Assembly (NCBI RefSeq): GCF_900078665.2
Contig: NZ_LT546207.1
Location: 3,762,750-3,815,512 of the forward strand
Reading direction: 5' to 3'
DNA length: 52,763 nucleotides
From: Mycolicibacterium houstonense
GTDB lineage: Bacteria; Actinomycetota; Actinomycetes; Mycobacteriales; Mycobacteriaceae
Shown: one piece after another, positions 16,926 to 25,125 of the stretch
Position numbering within the stretch: the stretch's first letter is position 1
Layout of the letters: each line of letters starts with the position of its first letter
Program-made: the position numbers and the translations under genes
Notes under the pieces: model-generated
Told to the model about the DNA's origin: nothing
Seen by the model: the letters and a program-made list of their open reading frames with translations, nothing else
The model's database searches: none

Positions 16926-17528
16926 ATGGGACGTCCACCGACACCGATTCTGTCGATAGACCGGATCACCAGTGCGGCAATGGATCTCGTCTGCACAACA
17001 GGCGGATTCACCATCCCCGAACTGGCCCGCAAGCTCAAGGTCAGCCCGTCATCTCTGTACAACCACGTTTCGGGGCGCGAGCAGATCATCGAGCTGCTCC
17101 GCGAACGCGCGATGTCAGAAGTCCACCTGCCAGATCTCGATACCGACCTGCCTTGGATCGACATCCTGGCCGACATCATGCGCTCCTACCGCAGCAGCTT
17201 CGCCCGCTATCCGCAGCTGATTCCCTTGCTCACGGCGCACGCCGTCAACAGCACCCAGGCGCTGACCATGTACAACGCGATCGCCGTCACCTTGGCCCGG
17301 GCCGGGTTCAGCCCCGCGGACACGCTGCGAACCATCACCCTGGTGGACAACTACGTGCTGGGGTCCGCGCTGGACCTCACCGCCCCCGACCGGCCGTGGG
17401 AGGCCGGCGCCGAAGTCGGCCCGGAACTGAGCGCCGCGTTGGACACCGGCGCGCCTCGGCCCGCGCGTGCCGATGACGCGTTCGAGTACGGACTGGCAGT
17501 GCTGCTGCGGGGGCTGGTTCAGCCGTAG
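16926..17528 (+). CDS. TetR-family regulator, likely of agmatine/putrescine genes
   Basis: 200 residues, ATG start behind GGGGGGAA. The helix-turn-helix is FTIPELARKLKVSPSSLYNHVSGREQI (about residues 29-55), with SLYNHV as recognition-helix end. The C-terminal part resembles the TetR_C ligand domain. It is divergent from the agmatine operon with a perfect palindrome between them, so the expected roles are autoregulation and repression of aguB-aguA-amidohydrolase-permease. Agmatine or a catabolic product is a reasonable inducer guess but is not shown. Confidence 0.9.
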   Translation: MGRPPTPILSIDRITSAAMDLVCTTGGFTIPELARKLKVSPSSLYNHVSGREQIIELLRERAMSEVHLPDLDTDLPWIDILADIMRSYRSSFARYPQLIPLLTAHAVNSTQALTMYNAIAVTLARAGFSPADTLRTITLVDNYVLGSALDLTAPDRPWEAGAEVGPELSAALDTGAPRPARADDAFEYGLAVLLRGLVQP

Positions 17529-17533
17529 GCCGG

Positions 17534-17851
17534 CTACCCGCCGCAGCGGTTGCGGAAATCGATCGCAGGTTGCCGGATCCCCGTCAGTTCAGCGCGGATC
17601 TGCGGCTTGTCCTCGAGGTAGACCCGCACGCTTTCGGCCATCTCGTCGTTCGTCTGTCCCTTGAGGCTGGTGAAGAACGCGTTGACGTCGGGATGGGTGA
17701 ACAGATACGCCGAGGTGGACGCGCGCACCCCGGCCATCACCCCGGCCAGGTCGGCGGCGGTGCAGTTCGGCTCTTCTGCCGCGGCGACAGGCGCCCCAAC
17801 AGCCAAGAGCCCCAGGCTGATTGCGCCGGTGGCGATCACACGGGAAAACAT
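17534..17851 (-). CDS. Small exported haemophore-type protein
   Basis: 105 residues from the ATG at 17851 behind AGGAG; the open frame extends 10 codons upstream. The signal peptide is plain (FSRVIATGAISLGLLAVGAPVAAA, cut near residue 25). The mature part of about 80 residues is helical with two cysteines (NCTAADLAGV near its start and RNRCGG at the end) and contains YLFTHPDVNAFF. This layout matches the mycobacterial haemophore-related family (M. tuberculosis Rv0203 type), exported proteins of which some bind haem. Haem binding by this copy is inferred. Confidence 0.75.
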   Translation of the reverse strand: MFSRVIATGAISLGLLAVGAPVAAAEEPNCTAADLAGVMAGVRASTSAYLFTHPDVNAFFTSLKGQTNDEMAESVRVYLEDKPQIRAELTGIRQPAIDFRNRCGG

Positions 17852-17884
17852 CGTGGCTCCTAAGTCGACTCGGTTGACCATGGC

Positions 17885-18166
17885 TCACGGACGTCCTGGC
17901 CGCCAGCCCCCGCCATCGGGTGGCCGCGGGTCCAGGTTGATCTCCAAGCCCCAGTCACCGCAGTACCAGTCGTTGGCACAGGGGTACGGGTAGTAAGGGC
18001 CTGCCTTCGGCGGCGTCGGTCCGCCACCGCGAACGGCGCCCTGCGCGCACACCGTAGAGCCCCCGGCGTCGATGCATTCTGCCGCGGCGGGCGGGGCCGC
18101 GACGATGGCCATCGGGAGCGCCAAGCCGGTGAATCCGAGCAACACCGGATACCACGTGATCCTCAT
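17885..18166 (-). CDS. Small exported proline/glycine-rich protein of unknown function
   Basis: 93 residues from the ATG at 18166 behind GAGGAG. A signal peptide (RITWYPVLLGFTGLALPMAIVAAPPAAA) is followed by a mature part with four cysteines (ECIDAGGSTVC, then PYPCANDWYCGDWG) and a Pro/Gly-rich tail ending in GGGWRPGRP. The pattern resembles mycobacterial exported proteins with paired disulphides. I do not recognise a function. It is 33 bp upstream of the haemophore-like gene on the same strand, so both may be cotranscribed. Confidence 0.7.
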   Translation of the reverse strand: MRITWYPVLLGFTGLALPMAIVAAPPAAAECIDAGGSTVCAQGAVRGGGPTPPKAGPYYPYPCANDWYCGDWGLEINLDPRPPDGGGWRPGRP

Positions 18167-18341
18167 GGTCACTCCTCGATCGGTTCCCCCGTTGACCCGA
18201 GAATATGCCCAGGGGAGGCGCAATATGCGGGATCGACAATAACCGCTCGACATCCATTGCGCAGGCCGGCAACAGCGGATACGTAACCGGTTGTATTCGC
18301 GACGATCGCAACGCTTCCCGGGCCAGATCGGGGTTCTTACC

Positions 18342-18440
18342 GTGACGCGCGTGAACGAAGACTGGCTGGCCGTGATCGTCGGCCTCACGTTGCTGACCCT
18401 CGTGCTCGTCGGCGCCATTCCCGGAAGCCTGATCCCGTGA
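18342..18440 (+). CDS. 32-residue single-pass membrane protein coupled to the YeiH-type exporter
   Basis: Hand-translated: GTG at 18342, a short polar N-terminus (TRVNEDW), then LAVIVGLTLLTLVLVGAI as one clear membrane helix, a short tail PGSLIP, and TGA at 18438-18440. The stop overlaps the exporter start at 18437 in the sequence GTGA, so translation of the two is coupled. A GGGG run at the usual distance may be the ribosome site. It is shorter than most annotation thresholds. A role as an accessory subunit of the transporter, like other tiny membrane subunits, is inferred from position and shape. Confidence 0.6.
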   Translation: MTRVNEDWLAVIVGLTLLTLVLVGAIPGSLIP

Positions 18441-19570
18441 CCGACACCGAGGCGCGCACCGACCCGCGGTCGTCCAACGTCGGCTACGCGATCGCCGGAG
18501 TGTTTGTGGTCATCACGCTCGGCGCGGCAACGCGATTCCTGGAGACCCAGGTGCCGCACTGGGCCGCGGGCACGCCGCTGGCGAAGATCGCCAAGTCAGT
18601 CGAATTCCCGGTCTACGCAATCGCTCTCGGTCTGATCGGCAACGCCGTGCTGGCCAAGCTGGCGCTTCGGGAAACCCTGGCTCACGGCTTCCGCACCGAG
18701 TTCTTCATCAAGACCGGCCTGGTGCTGCTCGGTGCCTCGATCAACCTGAAGGTGCTCGCCTCCGCAGCCGGCCCCGCGATAATCCAAGCCCTGTTGCTGA
18801 TCTCGATCGTCTTCGGGTTCACCTGGTGGCTGGGCGGTCGGCTCGGCCTCGACGACAAACTGCGGGCCCTATTGGCCTCGGCCGTCTCCATCTGCGGGGT
18901 GAGCGCAGCCATCGCCGCCGCCGGCGCGGTTCAGGCCCGACGAGAACAGCTGGCCTACGCCGCGTCTCTGGTCATCGTCTTCGCCCTGCCGTCGATCTTC
19001 CTGTTGCCCTGGTTGGCCGACGTGTTCGGGCTGTCCGACGCGGTTGCCGGCGCCTGGATCGGCGGCAACATCGACACCACCGCGGCCGTGGCCGCCGCGG
19101 GCACGATCGCCGGCGAACAGGCACTGCAGATCGCCACGATCGTCAAGACCACGCAGAACGCGCTGATCGGCATCGTCGCCATCGCCCTCACCGCCTACTT
19201 CGCGCTCAAGGTCGAACGGCACTCCCCCGGCTCCGACGCCGCGGTGGCGCGGCCGTCGATCCGCGAATTCTGGGACCGTTTCCCGAAATTCGTGCTCGGC
19301 TTCATCGCCGCCTCGGTGATCGGCACGCTGTACCTGCAGTTCGCGGCCGACGGCAAGGCCGCGATCGCGACCGTGAACGACCTGAGGACGTGGTTCCTGA
19401 TCTTCGCGTTCGTGGCGATCGGACTGGAATTCTCGCTGCGCGGCCTCAAAGAGGCCGGGTGGCGGCCCATTCTGCTGTTCGCCGCGGCCACCGTGGTCAA
19501 CATCGTGGTGGCGCTGGCGCTGGCCTCCGTCCTGTTCGGTGGGCTGCTGGGCACGTTCTCCACCGGGTAG
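18437..19570 (+). CDS. YeiH-family putative sulfate exporter
   Basis: 377 residues with about 10-11 membrane helices. TGLVLLGASINLKVL and SICGVSAAIAAAGAVQARREQ are conserved YeiH-family stretches, as is WIGGNIDTTAAVAAAG in the middle. Family members are called putative sulfate exporters, and related proteins handle taurine/sulfonate degradation products; direct evidence is limited. The gene starts at a GTG inside the end of the 32-residue membrane ORF. It is followed 16 bp later by a FecB-like lipoprotein gene that has its own promoter. Confidence 0.88.
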   Translation: MTDTEARTDPRSSNVGYAIAGVFVVITLGAATRFLETQVPHWAAGTPLAKIAKSVEFPVYAIALGLIGNAVLAKLALRETLAHGFRTEFFIKTGLVLLGASINLKVLASAAGPAIIQALLLISIVFGFTWWLGGRLGLDDKLRALLASAVSICGVSAAIAAAGAVQARREQLAYAASLVIVFALPSIFLLPWLADVFGLSDAVAGAWIGGNIDTTAAVAAAGTIAGEQALQIATIVKTTQNALIGIVAIALTAYFALKVERHSPGSDAAVARPSIREFWDRFPKFVLGFIAASVIGTLYLQFAADGKAAIATVNDLRTWFLIFAFVAIGLEFSLRGLKEAGWRPILLFAAATVVNIVVALALASVLFGGLLGTFSTG

Positions 19571-19574
19571 CGGT

Positions 19575-19586
19575 TACCCTGGCTAA
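19575..19586 (+). promoter_or_regulatory. Leaderless promoter of the FecB-like gene
   Basis: TACCCT (19575-19580) matches the mycobacterial TANNNT -10 and ends exactly 6 nt before the GTG at 19587. No ribosome site is visible. The promoter sits just after the exporter stop codon, so this gene can be expressed independently. Confidence 0.5.
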
Positions 19587-20537
19587 GTGCCGACAACCTT
19601 GTCACGGCGAGGGTTCTTCGCGGTCACCGCCGCGATGGCCCTGGTCGCCGCGTGCAGCACGCAAAAGCCCGGCGAAGTCGCCAAAGACGGTTCGGTGACC
19701 GTCCGCCACCTCTTCGGCGACACCACCATTCCCGGACCGCCGCAGCGGGTGGTCAGCGCGGGTTTCACCGAGCAGGACGATCTGCTGGCCCTCGGCGTCG
19801 TCCCGATCGCCATCACCGAATGGTTCGGCGGCGAGCCGTTCGCGGTGTGGCCATGGGCGCAACCGCGGCTCGGCGGCGCCCAGCCCACCGTGCTCGCCCT
19901 GACCGACGGGATACAGGTAGACGCGATCGCAGCGCTCAAACCCGACCTCATCGTGGCCACCAACGCCGGACTCGACGCCGACACCTACGCCAAACTGTCC
20001 GAGATCGCCCCGACCATCGCGCAGTCCGGACCGGACGCGTTCTTCGAGCCGTGGCGTGACCAGGCCACCCTCATCGGCCAGGCGGTGTTCCAGAAGGACG
20101 CAATGGCCGGGCTGATCGCCGGGGTGGACGAGAAGTTCAAGACGGTGGCAACCAACCACCCGCATTTCGCCGGGAAGAAGGCCATGCTGCTGGGCGGCAC
20201 GCTGTTCCGCGACAGCGTGCAGACCCGGACGGGCTGGCGCACCGAGTTCCTCACCCAGATGGGCCTCACCGTGCCCGAGACACCGGAGCTCATCCCGCGC
20301 GCAGACCTCGCCTCGGTGCTCGACGCCGCCGACGTGCTGATCTGGACGACCGAGAGCGATCAGGAGCGGGACGCGCTGTTGGCCGATCCGACGATCACCG
20401 AACTCCGGGCAACCGCCCGCCAGCACCACGTGTTCACCACCAAGGAACTGGCCGGGGCCATCGCCTTCGCCTCACCGCTGTCCTACCCGGTGGTGGCCGA
20501 CCAGTTGCCACCGCTGCTCAACCAGGTCTTGACCTGA
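19587..20537 (+). CDS. Iron-siderophore-type ABC transporter substrate-binding lipoprotein
   Basis: 316 residues. The N-terminus has a twin arginine (SRRGFF), a hydrophobic segment and a lipobox VAAC (Cys23), so it is an exported lipoprotein. PQRVVSAGFTEQDDLLALGVVPIAI and LKPDLIVATNAG are the usual marks of FecB/FhuD-type periplasmic binding proteins. It captures a ferric chelate or similar ligand for an ABC permease that is not in this window. The counterpart in the syntenic M. tuberculosis region is the Rv0265c-type lipoprotein. Confidence 0.88.
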   Translation: MPTTLSRRGFFAVTAAMALVAACSTQKPGEVAKDGSVTVRHLFGDTTIPGPPQRVVSAGFTEQDDLLALGVVPIAITEWFGGEPFAVWPWAQPRLGGAQPTVLALTDGIQVDAIAALKPDLIVATNAGLDADTYAKLSEIAPTIAQSGPDAFFEPWRDQATLIGQAVFQKDAMAGLIAGVDEKFKTVATNHPHFAGKKAMLLGGTLFRDSVQTRTGWRTEFLTQMGLTVPETPELIPRADLASVLDAADVLIWTTESDQERDALLADPTITELRATARQHHVFTTKELAGAIAFASPLSYPVVADQLPPLLNQVLT

Positions 20538-20549
20538 CAAGATGACCGG

Positions 20550-21236
20550 GTGACAAGCACCCAGGAAAACCACGAGCACCGCGGCACCGCCATCGTCGGC
20601 TCGGCCTACTATCCGGTGCTCGTCGCGGTCTTCACGGCGCTGGTGATCATCTCCAACGTCACCGCCACCAAGGGCGTCGCCTTCGGGCCGATCATCACCG
20701 ACGGCGGATTCATCGTCTTCCCGCTCACCTACGTGATCGGCGACGTGCTCTCCGAGGTGTACGGATTCAAGGCCGCACGTCGCGCGATCTTCCTGGGCTT
20801 CTCGATGAATGCCCTGGCCGCACTGGCGTTCTGGATCACCATCTACCTGCCTGCCGCCGACTTCTACACCAACCAGGAGCACTTCGAGAACGTCGTCGGC
20901 GCCTACACCCAGCTGATCGTCGCGGGCCTGGCCGGGTTCATCGTCGGGCAGACCATCAACGCCTGGGTCGTGGTCGCCATCAAGGAACGGACCAAGGAGA
21001 AGCACCTGTGGGCCCGGCTGGTCGGATCGACTTTCGCCGGCCAGCTCGGCGACACCCTGGTGTTCTGCGCCATCGCGGCCGGCGCGATCGGCATCAGCAC
21101 GTTCGGCGACTTCGTCACCTACACCGCCCTGGGCTGGGTCTACAAGACCGCGGTCGAGGTGATCATGCTGCCGATCACCTATCGCGTGATCGGGGCGATC
21201 AAGCGCCGAGAGCCCACATATCAGCTCGCCGTGTGA
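20550..21236 (+). CDS. yhhQ: YhhQ/VUT-family queuosine precursor transporter
   Basis: 228 residues, six or so membrane helices. ALVIISNVTATKGVAF and FPLTYVIGDVLSEVYGFKAARR are strong YhhQ signatures; GQTINAWVVVAIKERT and STFAGQLGDTLVF follow in the second half. The family imports queuosine precursors (preQ0/preQ1 or queuine) for tRNA modification. It starts 12 bp after the lipoprotein gene, with no convincing ribosome site of its own. No queuosine gene is nearby, so its place here looks positional rather than functional. Confidence 0.88.
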   Translation: MTSTQENHEHRGTAIVGSAYYPVLVAVFTALVIISNVTATKGVAFGPIITDGGFIVFPLTYVIGDVLSEVYGFKAARRAIFLGFSMNALAALAFWITIYLPAADFYTNQEHFENVVGAYTQLIVAGLAGFIVGQTINAWVVVAIKERTKEKHLWARLVGSTFAGQLGDTLVFCAIAAGAIGISTFGDFVTYTALGWVYKTAVEVIMLPITYRVIGAIKRREPTYQLAV

Positions 21237-21285
21237 GGCTTCGATAAGGCAGCTCTGGCAAGGTTCATAGAGCTGGAGCTTTCTT

Positions 21286-21310
21286 AGCTACCCGCGGGTA
21301 GCTTCAGGTC
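21286..21310 (+). promoter_or_regulatory. Operator palindrome overlapping the leaderless pxpB promoter
   Basis: AGCTACCCGCGGGTAGCT (21286-21303) is a perfect 18-nt palindrome. The -10-type hexamer TAGCTT (21299-21304) lies over its right end and stops exactly 6 nt before the ATG. No ribosome site is present. A bound repressor would cover the -10. Confidence 0.65.
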
Positions 21311-21982
21311 ATGAGTGTGACATCAGAAGTGATGGACGCGGGACCGAGCCTCAACCCCGGCACGGCCCGCGACTATGGCGATCAGGCTCTGCTGCTCGAG
21401 TTCGACAGCACTGCCGATGTTTTGGCGTGGACCGCCACGCTCACCGCGGCCCAACTGCTCGGCGTGGTCGATATCGTGCCCGCGTCGCGCACGATCTTGA
21501 TCAAGCTGGCCGATCCCCGCTATCAGGCGCCTACCCGGCAACGGCTGAGCAAATTGCGATTACAACCCGGTTCGGCCCCGGTCCGCCCCGCAGGCGGCCG
21601 GGCAGATGTGACCATCGACGTCGTCTACGACGGCGCCGACCTGCAGGAGGTCGCGACGCTGACCGGGATGACCCCGACCCAGGTGATCGCGGCCCACACC
21701 GGCAGCCCGTGGCAGGTCGGGTTCATGGGCTTCGCACCCGGATTCGCCTACCTCATCGGCGGTGACGAGCGCCTGCAGGTGCCGCGCCGGGCCGAGCCGC
21801 GCACCAGCGTTCCCGCCGGCGCCGTGGCGCTGGCCGGTGAGTTCAGCGGCGTCTATCCGCGACAGTCGCCAGGCGGCTGGCAGTTGATCGGGCACACCGA
21901 CGCGGTGCTGTTCGACGTCCATCGGGAACCCCCTGCGCTGCTCACCCCCGGTACGTGGGTGCAGTTCCGGGCCATCGGCTAG
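21311..21982 (+). CDS. pxpB: 5-oxoprolinase subunit PxpB (KipI-like)
   Basis: 223 residues. [14 protein letters not shown] at the start and [20 protein letters not shown] with [36 protein letters not shown] are hallmark stretches of the KipI/allophanate hydrolase subunit 1 fold; the later GGWQLIGHT also fits. With PxpA and PxpC it forms an ATP-dependent prokaryotic 5-oxoprolinase that converts 5-oxoproline to glutamate. PxpC follows 17 bp downstream. PxpA is not in the window. The transcript is probably leaderless (TAGCTT 6 nt before ATG). Confidence 0.92.
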   Translation: MSVTSEVMDAGPSLNPGTARDYGDQALLLEFDSTADVLAWTATLTAAQLLGVVDIVPASRTILIKLADPRYQAPTRQRLSKLRLQPGSAPVRPAGGRADVTIDVVYDGADLQEVATLTGMTPTQVIAAHTGSPWQVGFMGFAPGFAYLIGGDERLQVPRRAEPRTSVPAGAVALAGEFSGVYPRQSPGGWQLIGHTDAVLFDVHREPPALLTPGTWVQFRAIG

Positions 21983-21999
21983 CCGGCGAAGGAGACACC

Positions 22000-22920
22000 A
22001 TGACCACTACATCGAACCCCGGGTCGCTGCGCTCCTGCCCGCCGAGCCTGGAGGTTCTGCGGACCGGACCGCTGGCCCTGGTCGAGGATCTCGGCCGTCC
22101 CGGCATGGCGCACCTCGGCGTCACCCGCTCAGGTGCCGCGGACCGTCGCGCGCACGCGCTGGCCAACCGACTGGTCGCCAACCCCGGCGAACACGCCACC
22201 ATCGAGGTGATGTTCGGCGGATTCACCGCGCGCGTGCGCGGCGGCGACGTGTCCATCGCGGTCACCGGCGCCGACACCGACCCAGCCGTCAACGGAATTC
22301 CATTCGGCACCAACAGCATTCACCATGTACATGAGGGTGAGGTGATCTCGCTGGGCGCCCCGCACTCCGGGCTGCGCAGCTATCTGGCGGTGCGCGGCGG
22401 TATCGCCGTCGAACCCGTGCTGGGCTCACGGAGCTACGACGTGATGTCGGCCATCGGCCCGGCACCGCTGCAACCCGGCGACATCCTGCCGATCGGGGAG
22501 CACACCGCCGAGCTGCCCGAGACCGACCAGGCCCCGGTCGCGGCCATCACCGACGAGGTGGTGGAGCTCAACGTGGTGCCCGGCCCGCGCGACGACTGGT
22601 TCGTCGACCCCGACGTGCTGGTGCGCACCAACTGGCTGGTGACCACCCGCAGCGACCGGGTCGGCATGCGCCTGGTCGGCATGCCGCTGGACTACCGCTG
22701 GCCGGACCGCCAGCTGCCCAGCGAAGGTGCCACCCGCGGCGCAATCCAGATACCGCCCAACGGTTTTCCGGTGATCCTCGGGCCCGACCACCCGGTCACC
22801 GGTGGCTACCCGGTGATCGGCGTGGTGACCGACGAGGACATCGACAAGCTGGGCCAGGTGCGGCCGGGACAGACCGTGCGGCTGCACTGGGCCCACCCGC
22901 GTCAACCGTTCGGCGACTAG
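22000..22920 (+). CDS. pxpC: 5-oxoprolinase subunit PxpC (KipA-like, biotin-dependent carboxylase-like domain)
   Basis: 306 residues from the ATG at 22000 behind GAAGGAG; the frame opens earlier at 21955 but overlaps pxpB without a ribosome site. [30 protein letters not shown] is the characteristic start of the KipA/AHS2 fold. [19 protein letters not shown] and SDRVGMRL continue it, and [28 protein letters not shown] ends the domain. It partners PxpB in cleaving 5-oxoproline with ATP. The pair matches M. tuberculosis Rv0264c/Rv0263c in order. Confidence 0.92.
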   Translation: MTTTSNPGSLRSCPPSLEVLRTGPLALVEDLGRPGMAHLGVTRSGAADRRAHALANRLVANPGEHATIEVMFGGFTARVRGGDVSIAVTGADTDPAVNGIPFGTNSIHHVHEGEVISLGAPHSGLRSYLAVRGGIAVEPVLGSRSYDVMSAIGPAPLQPGDILPIGEHTAELPETDQAPVAAITDEVVELNVVPGPRDDWFVDPDVLVRTNWLVTTRSDRVGMRLVGMPLDYRWPDRQLPSEGATRGAIQIPPNGFPVILGPDHPVTGGYPVIGVVTDEDIDKLGQVRPGQTVRLHWAHPRQPFGD

Positions 22921-22961
22921 ACGGCCGGCAACGTAGAGACACCGGCGCGCGGCGCTGGTAG

Positions 22962-23564
<603 letters not shown>

Positions 23565-23654
23565 CCGCCAGAAAAGCACCGGCTCACATTCGTGCCGGGG
23601 AGCAGGTGAGCGGAAGTTCACGGCCGGGTCATCGCGGGCAGCTTTCGGGCAATA

Positions 23655-23675
23655 AACGCTTCCTAGCGTTGCGCC
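23655..23675 (+). promoter_or_regulatory. Leaderless narK promoter with overlapping inverted repeat
   Basis: AACGCT (23655-23660) and AGCGTT (23665-23670) form a perfect inverted repeat with a 4-nt spacer. TAGCGT (23664-23669) is a TANNNT -10 ending exactly 6 nt before the ATG at 23676. There is no ribosome site. Confidence 0.55.
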
Positions 23676-25091
23676 ATGCCCACTCTGCTGAAGTCGAAAC
23701 GCATCACCAACTGGGATCCCGAGGACACGCTGGCCTGGGAGGCCGGGAACAAGTACATCGCGCGCCGCAACCTGATCTGGTCGGTGGTGGCCGAGCACGT
23801 CGGCTTCTCCATCTGGTCCATCTGGTCGGTGATGGTCCTGTTCATGCCCGAGGCCGTGTACGGCTTCTCGGCGGGCGACAAATTCCTGCTCGGCGCCACC
23901 GCCACCCTGGTCGGCGGCTGCCTGCGGATCCCCTACACGCTGGCCACCGCCACGTTCGGCGGCCGCAACTGGACCGTCTTCTCGGCCTTCGTGCTGCTGA
24001 TCCCCACGGTCGGCACCATGGTGCTGCTGGCCAATCCCGGTCTGCCGCTGTGGCCTTACCTGTTGTGTGCGGCGCTGGCCGGTTTCGGCGGCGGCAACTT
24101 CGCGTCGTCGATGACCAACATCAACGCGTTCTACCCGCAACGGCTCAAGGGCTGGGCCTTGGGGCTGAACGCCGGCGGCGGCAACATCGGCGTCCCGATG
24201 ATCCAGCTGGTCGGCCTGCTGGTGATCGCCACCGCGGGTAACCGCTCCCCCTACTGGGTGTGCGCCATCTACCTGGTGGCACTGGCCGTCGCCGGGATCG
24301 GCGCCGCGCTGTACATGGACAACCTGGAACAGCACAAGATCGACCTGGGCGCGATGAAAGCCATTCTGACAGAACGCGATACCTGGGTGATCTCGCTGCT
24401 CTACATCGGGACCTTCGGCTCGTTCATCGGCTTCGCGTTCGCCTTCGGGCAGGTGCTGCAGATCAACTTCGCCGCAGGCGGCCAGACCGCGGCACAGGCC
24501 TCACTGCACGCCGCACAGATCGCCTTCCTCGGCCCGCTGCTCGGTTCGCTGTCGCGGGTGTACGGCGGCAAGCTGGCCGACCGGATCGGTGGTGGCCGGG
24601 TGACCCTGGCGGTGTTCGGCGGCATGATCCTGGCGGCCGGGCTGCTGGTCTCGATCAGCATGTACGACGATCACGCCGCCGGTGCGGCCAACGGCCTGAT
24701 GATGATCGGCTACGTGATCGGGTTCATCGCGCTGTTCCTGCTCAGCGGGCTGGGCAACGGCTCGGTCTACAAGATGATCCCGTCCATCTTCGAGGCGCGC
24801 AGCCACTCCCTCGACATCAGCGAGGAGGAGCGGCAGCGGTGGTCGCTGTCCATGTCCGGGGCGCTGATCGGGTTCGCCGGTGCCATCGGTGCCCTGGGTG
24901 GTGTGGGCATCAACCTGGCCCTGCGCCAGTCCTACCTGTCCAGCGGATCTGCCACCGCGGCCTTCTGCATCTTCCTGGCGTTCTACGTAGTGGCCTCGGC
25001 CGTCACCTGGATGCGGTACGTGCGGCGCCCGGTTGCGACGCAGGTCACGGAGGGCGAGGCAGACCGACACGCCTCAGCAATGGTTGGTTAA
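23676..25091 (+). CDS. narK3: NarK/NarU-type nitrate/nitrite MFS transporter
   Basis: 471 residues, 12 membrane helices. LAGFGGGNFASSMTNINAFYPQRLKGWALGLNAGGGNIGV contains the first nitrate-signature glycine-rich helix and the conserved FYP..KG loop; the second half has GLGNGSVYKMIP, the second nitrate signature. An extended N-terminus (ITNWDPEDTLAWEAGNKYIARRN) is typical of bacterial NarK. It exchanges or imports nitrate/nitrite across the membrane. It stands at the head of the nitrogen genes narK-nnaR-cbiX, and nirBD lie 3 kb further on. The narK3 name follows synteny with M. tuberculosis Rv0261c. Confidence 0.92.
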   Translation: MPTLLKSKRITNWDPEDTLAWEAGNKYIARRNLIWSVVAEHVGFSIWSIWSVMVLFMPEAVYGFSAGDKFLLGATATLVGGCLRIPYTLATATFGGRNWTVFSAFVLLIPTVGTMVLLANPGLPLWPYLLCAALAGFGGGNFASSMTNINAFYPQRLKGWALGLNAGGGNIGVPMIQLVGLLVIATAGNRSPYWVCAIYLVALAVAGIGAALYMDNLEQHKIDLGAMKAILTERDTWVISLLYIGTFGSFIGFAFAFGQVLQINFAAGGQTAAQASLHAAQIAFLGPLLGSLSRVYGGKLADRIGGGRVTLAVFGGMILAAGLLVSISMYDDHAAGAANGLMMIGYVIGFIALFLLSGLGNGSVYKMIPSIFEARSHSLDISEEERQRWSLSMSGALIGFAGAIGALGGVGINLALRQSYLSSGSATAAFCIFLAFYVVASAVTWMRYVRRPVATQVTEGEADRHASAMVG

Positions 25092-25103
25092 CACCTTGGA
25101 AAC
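25088..25103 (+). promoter_or_regulatory. GlnR-like box before nnaR
   Basis: TTAAC-ACCTTG-GAAAC at 25088-25103 matches the GTNAC-N6-GNAAC pattern of GlnR sites except for the first base, and it fits the minimal AC-N9-AC. It overlaps the narK stop codon and lies 22 bp before the nnaR ATG. The match was made by eye only. Confidence 0.4.
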
Positions 25104-25125
25104 ACCTCCTGCCTACACAGGACAC

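Noticed and set aside
19565..19587. Possible IdeR (iron) box before the FecB-like gene
   Set aside because: The GGTTACCCTGGCTAA stretch only loosely resembles the IdeR consensus and the halves do not align; kept only as a -10 element.
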